A DNA stretch of 64,000 nt, from the NCBI RefSeq assembly GCF_040436315.1, contig NZ_AP031572.1, positions 1,736,001-1,800,000 of the forward strand. Direction: 5' to 3'. The notes under the pieces are model-generated. The model worked only from the letters and a program-made list of their open reading frames with translations. It did no database searches and was not told the origin of the DNA. How positions within the stretch are numbered: position 1 is the first letter of the stretch; each line of letters starts with the position of its first letter. Both the position numbers and the translations under genes were made by a program. Below, in pieces: positions 39,839-48,908 of the stretch. This DNA is from Synechocystis sp. LKSZ1 (lineage in GTDB: Bacteria > Cyanobacteriota > Cyanobacteriia > Cyanobacteriales > Microcystaceae).

Positions 39839-41647
39839 ATGAAAGACTTTCTACAGCGGGCCTTGGCCAGCTTTATCGGTACCCTGGCGGCTCTGACCTT
39901 GACCCTGACTCTGGGGGCCACTGGCCTGATCCTGCTGTTGCTGTTACTTAGCCACCAGAGTGATCCCGTGGTGAAAGACCAGAGTGTCCTGGTGATGGAT
40001 CTTTCCCTGCCCATCCAGGATACGGAACCGATTCCCTCCCTAACGGCAGCCCTGAGTTCAGATAGCCAAGCCGTTCTGGCCCTGCGGCCCTTGGTCGAAA
40101 GCCTCAAAAAAGCCGCTAAGGACGACCGCATCGTGGCCCTCTTGTTAGATGCTCGGCGGGGGGCCAGTCCCCTGACCGGCTATGCCACCCTGGCGGAAGT
40201 GTGTCAGGCCATCCAAGGGTTTAAAGATTCCGGCAAAAAAGTAGTCGCCTACGGGGTGAATTGGAATGAACGGGGTTACGGCCTGGCGGTGATGGCCGAC
40301 CAAATTTGGATCAATCCCCTGGGAACCCTAGAAATCAATGGTTTTGGCCTGCAACCCCTCTTTTTGAGCGGGGCCTTAGAAAAATACGGCATTGGCGTAC
40401 AAAGTGTGCGAGTCGGCAACTACAAATCCGCCATCGAACCCTTTACCCGCAAAGACCTTAGCCCCGAAAGCCGTCAACAAACCCAGGCCCTGTTGGCAGA
40501 ACTCTGGTCGGCCTATCTGCAAAATTTGGCCAAGAATCGGCCGATCCAAACCCAAACCCTCCAGGCCCTCGCCGATCAACAGGGGTTTCTGTTGGCCAAA
40601 GCGGCCCAGGGCCAGGGCCTAGTGGACAAAATCGGATATTGGGATCAAGTGCTTGAGTCCCTTGTTAGCTTTGGGGCCAAGGTGGAATCCGACGGCGAGC
40701 AGGCCCTGCGCCAAGTCAGTATGGCTACCTATGGGGAAGTGTCTGTTCCCGCCGTCCCGGTTCAGGACTCCGACAACAAAATTGCTGTCCTTTACCTGAA
40801 GGGAACCATTGTGGATGGCAAAGGCGGCCTCGATACCGTCGGCAGTGAGCGGTTCATTCCCCTTCTGCGCCAGTTACAGAGCGATCCAAACGTTAAAGCC
40901 GTTGTGCTCAGAATTGACAGTCCTGGGGGGAGTGCTACGGCCTCCGATAATTTACTCCGGGAAATTCAACAACTGCGCCGGAAAAAACCAGTAGTGGTCT
41001 CTATGGGGGATGTAGCCGCCTCTGGGGGCTATTGGATTGCAACGGGGGGAGAGCGCATTTTTGCCCAGGCCTCGACGGTGACGGGGTCGATTGGGGTGTT
41101 TAGTCTCTTTTTTAATGTGGAAAAACTCGGCAACAACTTAGGTCTGACCTGGGATGAACTACAAACAGCCCAGTTGGCAAATCTTGGCTCTAGTATTACC
41201 CCCAAAAGTGAAGCAGAACTAGCCGTTTATCAAACCGCCGTCAATCAAGTCTATGAGAGCTTTCTCGACAAAGTAGCCCAATCGCGGGGTCTCCCCAAGG
41301 CCAAAGTAGCGGAAATTGCCCAGGGCCGGGTCTGGAGTGGCACCCAGGCCAAGCAAGTCGGGCTAGTGGATGAAATCGGCGGGCTAGAGCAAGCGATTGC
41401 CGATGCCGCCCAACGGGCCAAGCTTGGCCAAGATTGGCAAGTGAAAGAATTGCCGGCCCCCAAGGATTTAACCCTGGTTTTGTTGGAACGCCTATCCCAA
41501 ACCCAGGCCTGGCAGGCTCTCCGCCCCAGTGATACCCTGGCCCAACCCTGGGAGCAATTGACGACAGAACTCCAGGCATTACAAACCTTTAATGATGCGC
41601 GGGGCCTCTACGCCCGTTTACCCCTCTTTTGGCAGTCCTGGGATTAG
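39839..41647 (+). CDS. sppA: Signal peptide peptidase SppA (67K type)
   Basis: Membrane-bound serine protease that degrades cleaved signal peptides; in cyanobacteria SppA1 is also linked to thylakoid light acclimation. The long form has 602 residues with duplicated domains. One membrane helix lies at about residues 12-38. The catalytic Lys is in VGNYKSAIEPFTRKDL and the catalytic Ser in VTGSIGVFS, so the dyad is intact. It follows ycf34 by nine bases, so the two may be co-transcribed. Confidence 0.94.
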   Translation: MKDFLQRALASFIGTLAALTLTLTLGATGLILLLLLLSHQSDPVVKDQSVLVMDLSLPIQDTEPIPSLTAALSSDSQAVLALRPLVESLKKAAKDDRIVALLLDARRGASPLTGYATLAEVCQAIQGFKDSGKKVVAYGVNWNERGYGLAVMADQIWINPLGTLEINGFGLQPLFLSGALEKYGIGVQSVRVGNYKSAIEPFTRKDLSPESRQQTQALLAELWSAYLQNLAKNRPIQTQTLQALADQQGFLLAKAAQGQGLVDKIGYWDQVLESLVSFGAKVESDGEQALRQVSMATYGEVSVPAVPVQDSDNKIAVLYLKGTIVDGKGGLDTVGSERFIPLLRQLQSDPNVKAVVLRIDSPGGSATASDNLLREIQQLRRKKPVVVSMGDVAASGGYWIATGGERIFAQASTVTGSIGVFSLFFNVEKLGNNLGLTWDELQTAQLANLGSSITPKSEAELAVYQTAVNQVYESFLDKVAQSRGLPKAKVAEIAQGRVWSGTQAKQVGLVDEIGGLEQAIADAAQRAKLGQDWQVKELPAPKDLTLVLLERLSQTQAWQALRPSDTLAQPWEQLTTELQALQTFNDARGLYARLPLFWQSWD

Positions 41648-41792
41648 GGCCTGGCTCGCACGGCGTTGAACCTCCGGCTGGCCCTCTTGGTCTAAAGACA
41701 CACTTGGTAGGACAAACTTTACATTTTGTTAAGATTTGACCGCTAAGATAGAGCAACGGTGCAGTGAATGACAACAGTTCCAGGTTTTGTGC

Positions 41793-43205
41793 ATGGGTTT
41801 TTCCTCTCTCCGGTCTTTTCCCTGGCCGCTCACGCTACTGGGTTTACTGGGTCTTTCCCTCAGTGGCTGTCAACTCTGGAGTCAGGTAGAGGCTCAGACC
41901 CAACCCCGGAGTCGTCCTGAGCAGGGCCCAACCGCCGTCGATGTGGCCAGGGCCACTCCCGGTCAACTAAGGGCTGACATTGAGTATACGGGAACCACTC
42001 GTCCTCTGCGGGAAGTGTCCTTGAAAGCCCAGGTAGAGGGGCAGCTCCGAGAACTTACCGTCGATGTTGGGGATGCGGTGCAGGCAGGCCAGGTGTTGGC
42101 CCGTTTAGATGACACCCTGTTGCGAGGGTCAGTAAACCAGGCCCAGGCGGAGAAGGCTGCCCAGCGCTCAGCCGTGGCCAGTGCCCAAAGCCAAGTGGGG
42201 GATGCTCAGATCAAAGTGGATCAAGCTCGTTTGCAACTCCAGCAGGCCCAGGCGGATATCCTGCGCCTAGAAACCACCCTCAAAACCCGCATTGAACAGG
42301 CCCGTTTAGAAGCCGAACAAACCCGCATTGATGCGGAGCGGTTTAGTACATTAGCCCAGGAAGGGGCCGCCACAGCCCAGATTGCCGAACAGTCTCGCAC
42401 CAAGGCTAAACAGGCCGAGCAAATCCTCCGCAACGAAAAAGTCAGTGCCGAACAGCAACTGAGTCAGGCCAGGACAACGGCCCAAACCGCCGCCAAGGTA
42501 CTCCGTTCTGCAGAAGCTCAGGTCAAAGTCGCCCAACAACAGGTTACCGCCGCTGAGGCCCAGGTCAAGGCCCAGAAAGCACTGATTAGCCAGAGCCAGA
42601 CCCGTCAGGCCTATGCCACCCTCCGTTCCCCCATCGCCGGTAAAGTACTCCAACGCAGTAGTGAAGCGGGGAACTTGGTTCAACCCGGCACCGAAATCCT
42701 GCGACTGGGAGACTTCAGTCAGGTCAAAGTGGCCTTAGAAATTTCAGAATTGCAACTAGCAAAGGTACGCCTCGGCCAGGCGGTAGACGTTAAGCTGGAT
42801 GCCTTTCCCAACCGAACCTGGCCAGGAACGGTGAGCCGTATTTCCCCCGCTGCCGACCCCCAATCTCGCCTCATTCCCATCGAACTAACCCTGGCTAACC
42901 CCGATGGCAAAATAGGCAGTGGCCTGCTGGCTCGGGTGAGTTTTCCCCAAAGTGACCCAACGCGGGTGGTGATTCCCCAGGAAGCCCTCCAGGGCCAGAA
43001 CCAAGTATTTATCCTCCAGGGCCAAAATGAGCGAACCACGGTGCAGGCCCGTACTGTTAAACCGGGAGCTAGCGCCAATGGCAAAGTCGAAATTCTGACT
43101 GGATTGGCCCCAGGAGAACGCTATGTTCTTCGCAGTAGTAGACCGCTACGCCCTGGCCAAGCTGTCCGTCTCAGTGCGCTTTCTGACTCTTCTTCCCAAC
43201 TTTAG
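41793..43205 (+). CDS. RND efflux periplasmic adaptor (HlyD/MFP family)
   Basis: Membrane-fusion protein of about 470 residues linking an RND pump to an outer-membrane channel. The N-terminus has a lipoprotein-like signal (LLGLLGLSLSGCQLW). A lipoyl/barrel-sandwich half-motif follows (RPLREVSLKAQVEGQLREL), then a long coiled-coil hairpin of Gln/Ala/Glu repeats (about 120-265), the second lipoyl half (TLRSPIAGKVLQRSSEAGN) and a beta-barrel. I take ATG 41793 rather than the TTG two codons earlier. The pump gene follows after six bases. Confidence 0.92.
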   Translation: MGFSSLRSFPWPLTLLGLLGLSLSGCQLWSQVEAQTQPRSRPEQGPTAVDVARATPGQLRADIEYTGTTRPLREVSLKAQVEGQLRELTVDVGDAVQAGQVLARLDDTLLRGSVNQAQAEKAAQRSAVASAQSQVGDAQIKVDQARLQLQQAQADILRLETTLKTRIEQARLEAEQTRIDAERFSTLAQEGAATAQIAEQSRTKAKQAEQILRNEKVSAEQQLSQARTTAQTAAKVLRSAEAQVKVAQQQVTAAEAQVKAQKALISQSQTRQAYATLRSPIAGKVLQRSSEAGNLVQPGTEILRLGDFSQVKVALEISELQLAKVRLGQAVDVKLDAFPNRTWPGTVSRISPAADPQSRLIPIELTLANPDGKIGSGLLARVSFPQSDPTRVVIPQEALQGQNQVFILQGQNERTTVQARTVKPGASANGKVEILTGLAPGERYVLRSSRPLRPGQAVRLSALSDSSSQL

Positions 43206-43211
43206 TGTCCT

Positions 43212-46200
43212 ATGGCTTCTTCCCCTGCCTCGACTTCCTTTAGCCTGACGGGACTGTCCATTCGCCAACACATCGGTACCCTGATGTTGACGACGGCCGT
43301 GGTGGTAATTGGCATTTTCTTTGTCTTTAGCCTTCAGGTTGACCTTCTCCCTTCCATCACCTATCCCCGCATTGGCGTTCGGATTGATGCTCCGGGTATT
43401 GCCCCAGAAGTGGCCGTCGAAGAAATTACCAAACCCCTAGAAGAGGCTCTGTCGGCCACGGAAGGGGTCGTGCAGGTCTACTCCCAGACCCGAGAGGGCC
43501 AGGTAAGTCTGGATTTATTTTTTCAACCCGGCGGTAATATTGACCAGGCCCTCAACGATGCTACTGCGACCTTTAACCGGGCTCGGAATCGTTTACCGGA
43601 TAGCTTAGAAAGTCCCCGGATTTTTAAGATTGATCCATCCCAATTGCCGGTATACGAATTTGCCCTCACCTCCCCTAGCTTATCAGGAACGGCGTTGCGC
43701 GTTTTTGCAGAGGAAGAACTGGCGCGGGAATTGGGAGTTTTACCGGGGGTCGCAACGGTGGATGTGTCCGGGGCGGCTCAAGAAGAAGTCCAAATCAACC
43801 TAGACTTACCCCGACTCCAGGGCCTAGGGATTGGACTGACGGATATTTTAAATGCCTTACGGGAACGTAACCTAGATATCTCCGGTGGCCGCATTCTCGG
43901 CAACCAAAGTGAACCTCTAACCCGTACTCTAGGACGTTTTCAGTCGGCCCAGGAAATTGAAGCAATTCCTTTCACAGTGCCGGGGCGGCCCAGCCAACAA
44001 GTTTATCTGCGCGACTTTGCGGAAGTAGTGGATGGCACGGAGGAAAAACGAATTTTTGTTACCCTCAATGGTGAAGAAGCCGTTAAGGTGAGCGTGCAAA
44101 AGCAACCCGATGCCAATACCATTGAGGTTGTGGAAGGGGTGAAGCAACGATTGGCCCAACTCCAAGCCAGCGGTTTGATTCCTCGGGACGCCACCCTGAC
44201 CCCCACCCTGGATGAGTCTTTATTTATTCGCAATGCCATTGCCAACGTTACGGGCTCGGGATTGATAGGGGCCTTATTGGCGGCCCTGGCCGTCCTCCTC
44301 TTTTTGGGATCAATTCGCCAGACCTTAATTATTGTTCTCTCCATTCCTCTGGCGACCCTGGCGGCCCTGATCTTGATGAAACTGTTTGGGTTATCCCTGA
44401 ATATCTTTAGTTTAGGCGGCCTGGCCCTGGGGGTTGGTATTGTGGTGGATAACTCCATCGTGATGCTGGAGACCATTGCCGAGGGAGTGGGGCTCACGCC
44501 GGGCCAAACAGCGGTCAAGTTAACCCCAAGTCGGGTGATAGATCAGGCCATTGTTAGTGGCCAAAGTGTTGAGTCGGCCCTGGTTGCCTCTACCAGTACT
44601 AACCTCGTGGCCGTTCTACCCTTTCTGCTGATCGGAGGCTTTATTGCCCTTATTTTTAACGAGCTAATTCTGACCATTAGTTTTGCGGTGGCTGCCTCTA
44701 TTTTGGTGGCCGTTACCCTAGTACCGATGCTGGCTTCCCGTTTGTTGGCCATTCCCTACAGTAGTGGTATCGCTGGTTGGCCCTTACTCCGGGGTTTTAA
44801 TCAGCGCTTTGAGCGGAGCATCCTCACCTATCGTCAATTACTGGTCTGGGTATTGCAACACAAAATCTGGGTCATCCTCGTTACCTTTCTCCTTCTGGGG
44901 GGCAGTAGCGCCTGGATGGCCGGTCAGCTCCCCCAAGAAATTGTCCCTCGCATCAATACAGGCCAAGCGAATCTGATCGTTCAGTTGCCAGCCGGGACTC
45001 CCCTCGAAACCAATCGTCGTTTGATGGCCCAGGTGGATCAAATTCTCCGCAATCAACCAGAAACCGAGTATAGTTTCATGACCATTGGTGGCTTCCTCTT
45101 TGGCAGTAATACAAATGCTAATCCCCTGCGGAGTTCGAGTACCCTCACCCTCAAACCCGATACCAAGATCGACGACTTTATCGAACGGGTCAGTGCTCAA
45201 CTGGAGCAACTCAATTTGGTGGATATCCGCCTTCGTCTAGTACCAGGACAACTCCGGGGCCTGATCCTCAGCAATTCTCCCCTCCGCAACGTCGATGTGG
45301 ATGTGATCTTAGAAAGCAGTGATCCAGCCGTTCTCGCTAAGGCCGGTCGTCAAGTGCTGGGAACCTTGGCCGAAAAAGTAAAACTGGCTCGCTTTCGTCC
45401 CGATGCCGACCCCCGTCAACCGGAATTACAAATTCGTCCTGATTGGCAACGTGTTGCGGAGGTCGGTTTAACAGCCCAACAAATTGGGGAAACCATTCAA
45501 ACCGCTATTGAGGGAAGCATTCCCACCCAACTTCAACGGGAAGAACGCTTAGTCGATGTGCGCGTCCAGCTCGCCGATGATGTTATTCAGGATGTCTCCC
45601 AACTCGAACAGTTACCCCTCTTCATTAACAATAATCAGCCAATTCGACTGGGAGATGTGGCCAGAGTCGTCACAGGGGAGGCCCCAGCGGAAATTCAGCG
45701 CATTAACCAGCGTTTTGTCTTTCTAATTGCCGGGAACTTGGCGGAGGGAGCCCGCTTGAGTGAGGCCCTCCAACAAACGGAACAGACTTTAAAGGAGATT
45801 AAACTGCCGCCTGGGGTTACTTTCTTGCCCAGTACGGCGGCGGCTAGCAATCGTCAACTCCAATCCGCTTTGGTCCTCCTTGGGGGCCTGGCCGCTTTCC
45901 TCGTCTTTGTGGTCATGGCGGTGCAGTACAATTCCCTGATTGATCCCCTGGTGATTATGTTTACCCTGCCCTTAGCCTTAGCCGGCGGAATTTGGGGCCT
46001 GTACTTCACCCAAACAGCCATCGGCGCCACCGTGATCGTCGGGGTCGTTTTGCTGGTCGGGATTGTGGTGAATAACGCCATCATCATGGTGGAATTGGCC
46101 AATCAAATCCGCACCGAGCAGGCCCTGAGCCACCAGGCCGCTATTCTCCAGGCGGCCCCCCAACGCTTGCGGCCCATCTTGATGACCACGATTACCACGG

Positions 46201-46427
46201 TTTTAGGGATGTTTCCCTTAGCGTTAGGACTAGGCCAAGGGGCCGAACTTCTGCAACCCCTGGGCATCGTCGTCTTTTCTGGTCTATCCGTGGCCACCCT
46301 CCTGACCCTATTTATCATTCCCTGTTTCTACGTCCTCCTGCATGGTGGTGGCCCTCGCCGCCCGCCGGAGACGGTGTCTCCGGCCCAGACTCCCATCCCC
46401 CCTGTCCTCTCCTCTCTCCGCCGTTAA
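43212..46427 (+). CDS. RND-family efflux pump, inner-membrane transporter
   Basis: Proton-driven exporter of 1071 residues in the HAE/AcrB-like superfamily. Helix 1 (GTLMLTTAVVVIGIFFVF) and the duplicated 6+6 helix plan with large periplasmic loops are visible. The helix-4 proton-relay segment LGGLALGVGIVVDNSIVMLE carries the acidic residue in VVDN, and the second-half counterpart is LVGIVVNNAIIMVE. Whether substrates are drugs, lipids or metals is unclear; the metal-specific motifs of CusA were not seen. It forms an operon with the adaptor and the small gene at 46427. Confidence 0.93.
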   Translation: MASSPASTSFSLTGLSIRQHIGTLMLTTAVVVIGIFFVFSLQVDLLPSITYPRIGVRIDAPGIAPEVAVEEITKPLEEALSATEGVVQVYSQTREGQVSLDLFFQPGGNIDQALNDATATFNRARNRLPDSLESPRIFKIDPSQLPVYEFALTSPSLSGTALRVFAEEELARELGVLPGVATVDVSGAAQEEVQINLDLPRLQGLGIGLTDILNALRERNLDISGGRILGNQSEPLTRTLGRFQSAQEIEAIPFTVPGRPSQQVYLRDFAEVVDGTEEKRIFVTLNGEEAVKVSVQKQPDANTIEVVEGVKQRLAQLQASGLIPRDATLTPTLDESLFIRNAIANVTGSGLIGALLAALAVLLFLGSIRQTLIIVLSIPLATLAALILMKLFGLSLNIFSLGGLALGVGIVVDNSIVMLETIAEGVGLTPGQTAVKLTPSRVIDQAIVSGQSVESALVASTSTNLVAVLPFLLIGGFIALIFNELILTISFAVAASILVAVTLVPMLASRLLAIPYSSGIAGWPLLRGFNQRFERSILTYRQLLVWVLQHKIWVILVTFLLLGGSSAWMAGQLPQEIVPRINTGQANLIVQLPAGTPLETNRRLMAQVDQILRNQPETEYSFMTIGGFLFGSNTNANPLRSSSTLTLKPDTKIDDFIERVSAQLEQLNLVDIRLRLVPGQLRGLILSNSPLRNVDVDVILESSDPAVLAKAGRQVLGTLAEKVKLARFRPDADPRQPELQIRPDWQRVAEVGLTAQQIGETIQTAIEGSIPTQLQREERLVDVRVQLADDVIQDVSQLEQLPLFINNNQPIRLGDVARVVTGEAPAEIQRINQRFVFLIAGNLAEGARLSEALQQTEQTLKEIKLPPGVTFLPSTAAASNRQLQSALVLLGGLAAFLVFVVMAVQYNSLIDPLVIMFTLPLALAGGIWGLYFTQTAIGATVIVGVVLLVGIVVNNAIIMVELANQIRTEQALSHQAAILQAAPQRLRPILMTTITTVLGMFPLALGLGQGAELLQPLGIVVFSGLSVATLLTLFIIPCFYVLLHGGGPRRPPETVSPAQTPIPPVLSSLRR

Positions 46428-46600
46428 TGTTGCCGCTGGTTTTGTTGGTCTTACTCCTGGGAAGTAACTGGTTCTTTGCCGACTTCCTTTTTCCTCTGCC
46501 CATTGCTTTGTTTCACTTGGGTCAGGGCCTATTGCAGTGGGCCAGTTGGCTACTGGCCCTGGCCCTGTTGGGTTGGTTTTTTGGTAATGATGGCCCCTAG
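46427..46600 (+). CDS. 57-residue membrane protein translationally coupled to the RND pump
   Basis: The start ATG overlaps the pump stop codon as TAATG. The frame reads MLPLVLLVLLLGSNWFFADF, then LFPLPIALFHLGQGLLQWAS and WLLALALLGWFFGNDGP to a stop at 46598-46600, predicting two short membrane helices. Overlap coupling and strongly hydrophobic composition argue for a real product. Small membrane subunits of RND pumps are known in enterobacteria (AcrZ), but I see no sequence resemblance that would prove homology. Function unknown. Confidence 0.6.
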   Translation: MLPLVLLVLLLGSNWFFADFLFPLPIALFHLGQGLLQWASWLLALALLGWFFGNDGP

Positions 46601-46668
46601 CAAAGAAAATAGCCTCTCCCCCTTGACAGACCCTAGAAATTCAGGGCATAATCGAAAACGCATTGAAC

Positions 46669-46741
46669 GGGGTTATAGCTCAGCTGGTAGAGCACTTGCA
46701 TGGCATGCAAGGGGTCAGCGGTTCGAATCCGCTTAGCTCCA
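46669..46741 (+). tRNA. tRNA-Ala (anticodon GGC)
   Basis: A 73-base cloverleaf: acceptor GGGGTTA pairs with TAGCTCC (two G-T pairs). The D arm is GCTCAGCTGGTAGAGC, the anticodon arm CTTGC-ATGGCAT-GCAAG with anticodon GGC, and the T arm has GGTTCGAATCC. The discriminator is A, and CCA is not encoded in the gene. Confidence 0.96.
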
Positions 46742-46822
46742 TCTATAAAAATAAGCAGCCGGAAAGCCTGATATATTCCTGGCTTGGGAATAGGCAGTCG
46801 TTATCCGTCTGACCCGTCGTCC

Positions 46823-47209
46823 TTAAAGGTGCTCTAAATGGGCAATAATGGCGTGGTAAAAGTCTGCAATGTGATTGTCGTCTAAGCGATAGAAAATATG
46901 ACGGCCTTGCCGACGGTAATCCACCAGGCGATTAACCCGGAGGACACGCAACTGATGGGACACCGCCGACTCACTCATCGCCAGAATTGCGGCAATATCG
47001 CCTACGCAATATTCCTGGGACACCAACAGCGACAGAATGCGTAAACGATTGACATCCGCTAGCGTCCCGAAAAAGGCGGCCATTTGTTTTGCCTTGAGCG
47101 AAGATAGCAGCGTCGGATTGGCCGCCGGCAGATGCTCAATCAGGGGAAGGCTACAGCCGTCATCGGCTTCATCAAAATCGGGTTCAGTCATAGGGGGTTG
47201 AAGATTCAA
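46823..47209 (-). CDS. ArsR/SmtB-family metal-responsive repressor
   Basis: Winged-helix repressor of 128 residues. The recognition region is MSESAVSHQLRVLRVNRLV and the wing RRQGRHIFYRLDD. A Cys (C68) in EYCVGD and another near the N-terminus (C19) match the alpha3N-type site positions. The alpha5 zinc site of SmtB/ZiaR is nearly conserved: D111, H113 and H124 are present, while the fourth position (SmtB Glu) is His127. It is therefore probably a zinc or related sensor. It overlaps pyrE by four bases; no metal transporter is adjacent. Confidence 0.9.
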   Translation of the reverse strand: MNLQPPMTEPDFDEADDGCSLPLIEHLPAANPTLLSSLKAKQMAAFFGTLADVNRLRILSLLVSQEYCVGDIAAILAMSESAVSHQLRVLRVNRLVDYRRQGRHIFYRLDDNHIADFYHAIIAHLEHL

Positions 47210-47841
47210 AAAGACTGATTTTGCCGGGCCTGTTCCTGAATGTCACTAATCTTAAACAGGGCCTGAAAGCGTAGGCCTTGCCCTTGGTAAAATTCCGCCC
47301 CCCCCTGTTCTCGGTCAACCATCGCCAAAATCTCTTCTACGACATAACCAGCTCCCCGCAGGCGTTCAACGGCCAACAGAGCTGATTTTCCGGTCGTGAC
47401 CACATCTTCTAGAACAACGACCTTGGCCCCGGTTGCTAAATCCGGGCCTTCAATGTAGGCTTTAGTGCCATGGCCCTTGGCCTCTTTACGGACGATCAGG
47501 GCCGGAATTGGTTGCTGTTCATAGGCCGAAACAATACTGACTGCACTCACGAGGGGATCGGCCCCCAGGGTCAAACCCGCTACCGCCTGGGTATCAGCCG
47601 GAAGCAGGGCCAGTATTAAGCGACCTAACATTAATCCTCCCTCAGCGGTTAGGGTTACTTTTTTCCCATTGATATAGTAGGAACTGCTTTGGCCCGAGGA
47701 AAGGGTGAAGTTGCCCTCCTGGTAGGCCAATTGGGTAATCAGTTGCCGCAGGCCTGACCGTAACTCATCGAGGGGGGCCGTGACGACATTCGCTAAATTG
47801 AGGGATTGCAAAACCAAGGCAGGAGAAACGGGGTTAGTCAT
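47206..47841 (-). CDS. pyrE: Orotate phosphoribosyltransferase
   Basis: Forms orotidine monophosphate from orotate and PRPP in pyrimidine synthesis. The 211 residues include the PRPP-binding loop VVVLEDVVTTGKSALLAVE and the flexible catalytic loop with RKEAKGHGTKAYIEGP. The N-terminal 15 residues are variable. It overlaps the ArsR gene downstream by four bases (ATGA), so both are translated from one mRNA. Confidence 0.95.
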   Translation of the reverse strand: MTNPVSPALVLQSLNLANVVTAPLDELRSGLRQLITQLAYQEGNFTLSSGQSSSYYINGKKVTLTAEGGLMLGRLILALLPADTQAVAGLTLGADPLVSAVSIVSAYEQQPIPALIVRKEAKGHGTKAYIEGPDLATGAKVVVLEDVVTTGKSALLAVERLRGAGYVVEEILAMVDREQGGAEFYQGQGLRFQALFKISDIQEQARQNQSF

Positions 47842-48072
47842 GAAGTGAGGTATAGATTAAAGAAAAATTAACCTGGACAATCGTGGTTTTGTCTAGGATT
47901 TTGGTTAGAATTGGACGACAATAGGGATAGTCAATAGACTAAGACTAATTCCATTTAAGCAAACTCTGACTCTTTCCCTGCTCCGAGCCACTCTACACTC
48001 TCCGTTAACCGCTAACATTGCTGACTTCTTTCTATTAAGTCCTTTAGACAAATTCGTGAGGAGCCTACTTTT

Positions 48073-48834
48073 ATGAAAAAAACTATTGTGCAATCCCTCT
48101 GCTTGGCGGGGACTGGCCTTAGCAGTATTCTTCTTAGTGGCGTGGCCCAAGCCCAGGCCCTCCCCCCCCAGGCTTCCCCAACGGCCAATAACGCCCAGGT
48201 GGCCTACGACCAAAATTACAACAGCTACAGCCAATTCCTAAACCAGGTCAACAGCATCAGCCAATTGCGGGATGTCTCTCCCCAGGGGTGGTCCTACGAG
48301 GCCCTGCGCAATCTGGTGGAAAATTATGGTTGTATTGTGGGCTATCCCGACCGTACCTATCGTGGAAATCAGGCCTTGAGCCGCAATGAATTTGCCGCTG
48401 GCCTAAACGCTTGCTTAACCCAGCTAGAGCGCCGACTGCTGGACGCCCAACAACAACTGGCCCTGCAAAACCCAGGAACTGCCCAGCGGGTCAGACAATC
48501 CGTTCAACCGGGTGATATCATCCCTGATGTCATGAATCGGGCCTTCTACAACAGCACTGGCCGCTACTATGACATCACTAGTATTTCGGGCCAGGCCAAC
48601 AAAATCTTCGGCTGGCGGACGTTTCCCGGTTCCTTCTTCGATAACCAAATTGCCAGTGATGCCGAAACCGTAGAAGCGGTTTACAACGAGGTTATGCGTC
48701 AACAGCAAGAGGGCACCGATATTCGGACTCGTGATCTGCCGAATCCCTTTAATACTTCATTGCAGGGCAATCCTGGCTACCTCCGTTTAGGTGGCCCTAT
48801 GCCTGGCTTTCAACCTTTCCCTGTCGGCTACTAA
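48073..48834 (+). CDS. Exported SLH-domain protein, short
   Basis: Protein of 253 residues with a clear signal peptide (MKKTIVQSLCLAGTGLSSIL, cleavage probably after VAQA). One S-layer homology domain follows at about residues 70-120 (DVSPQGWSYEALRNLVENYG, CIVGYPDRTYRG, ALSRNEFAAGLNACL). This resembles the N-terminus of cyanobacterial porins of the 'iron uptake porin' type, but the beta-barrel is missing. The remaining ~130 residues are Gln- and Pro-rich and unrecognised. The reading frame is intact, with a terminator after it. Confidence 0.8.
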   Translation: MKKTIVQSLCLAGTGLSSILLSGVAQAQALPPQASPTANNAQVAYDQNYNSYSQFLNQVNSISQLRDVSPQGWSYEALRNLVENYGCIVGYPDRTYRGNQALSRNEFAAGLNACLTQLERRLLDAQQQLALQNPGTAQRVRQSVQPGDIIPDVMNRAFYNSTGRYYDITSISGQANKIFGWRTFPGSFFDNQIASDAETVEAVYNEVMRQQQEGTDIRTRDLPNPFNTSLQGNPGYLRLGGPMPGFQPFPVGY

Positions 48835-48864
48835 ACATCAAACCGAGGAGCTCGGTTAACGTTG

Positions 48865-48907
48865 GGCCCCCCGATGATGGCGCAAGTGCCTTGGGGGGTT
48901 TGTTTTT
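48865..48907 (+). terminator. Terminator of the SLH-protein gene
   Basis: CCCCCC (48867-48872) pairs with GGGGGG (48893-48898) around an inner GGC/GCC hairpin, followed by TTTGTTTTTG. A second small perfect hairpin AACCGAG/CTCGGTT lies just before it at 48841-48857. Confidence 0.85.
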
Positions 48908-48908
48908 G

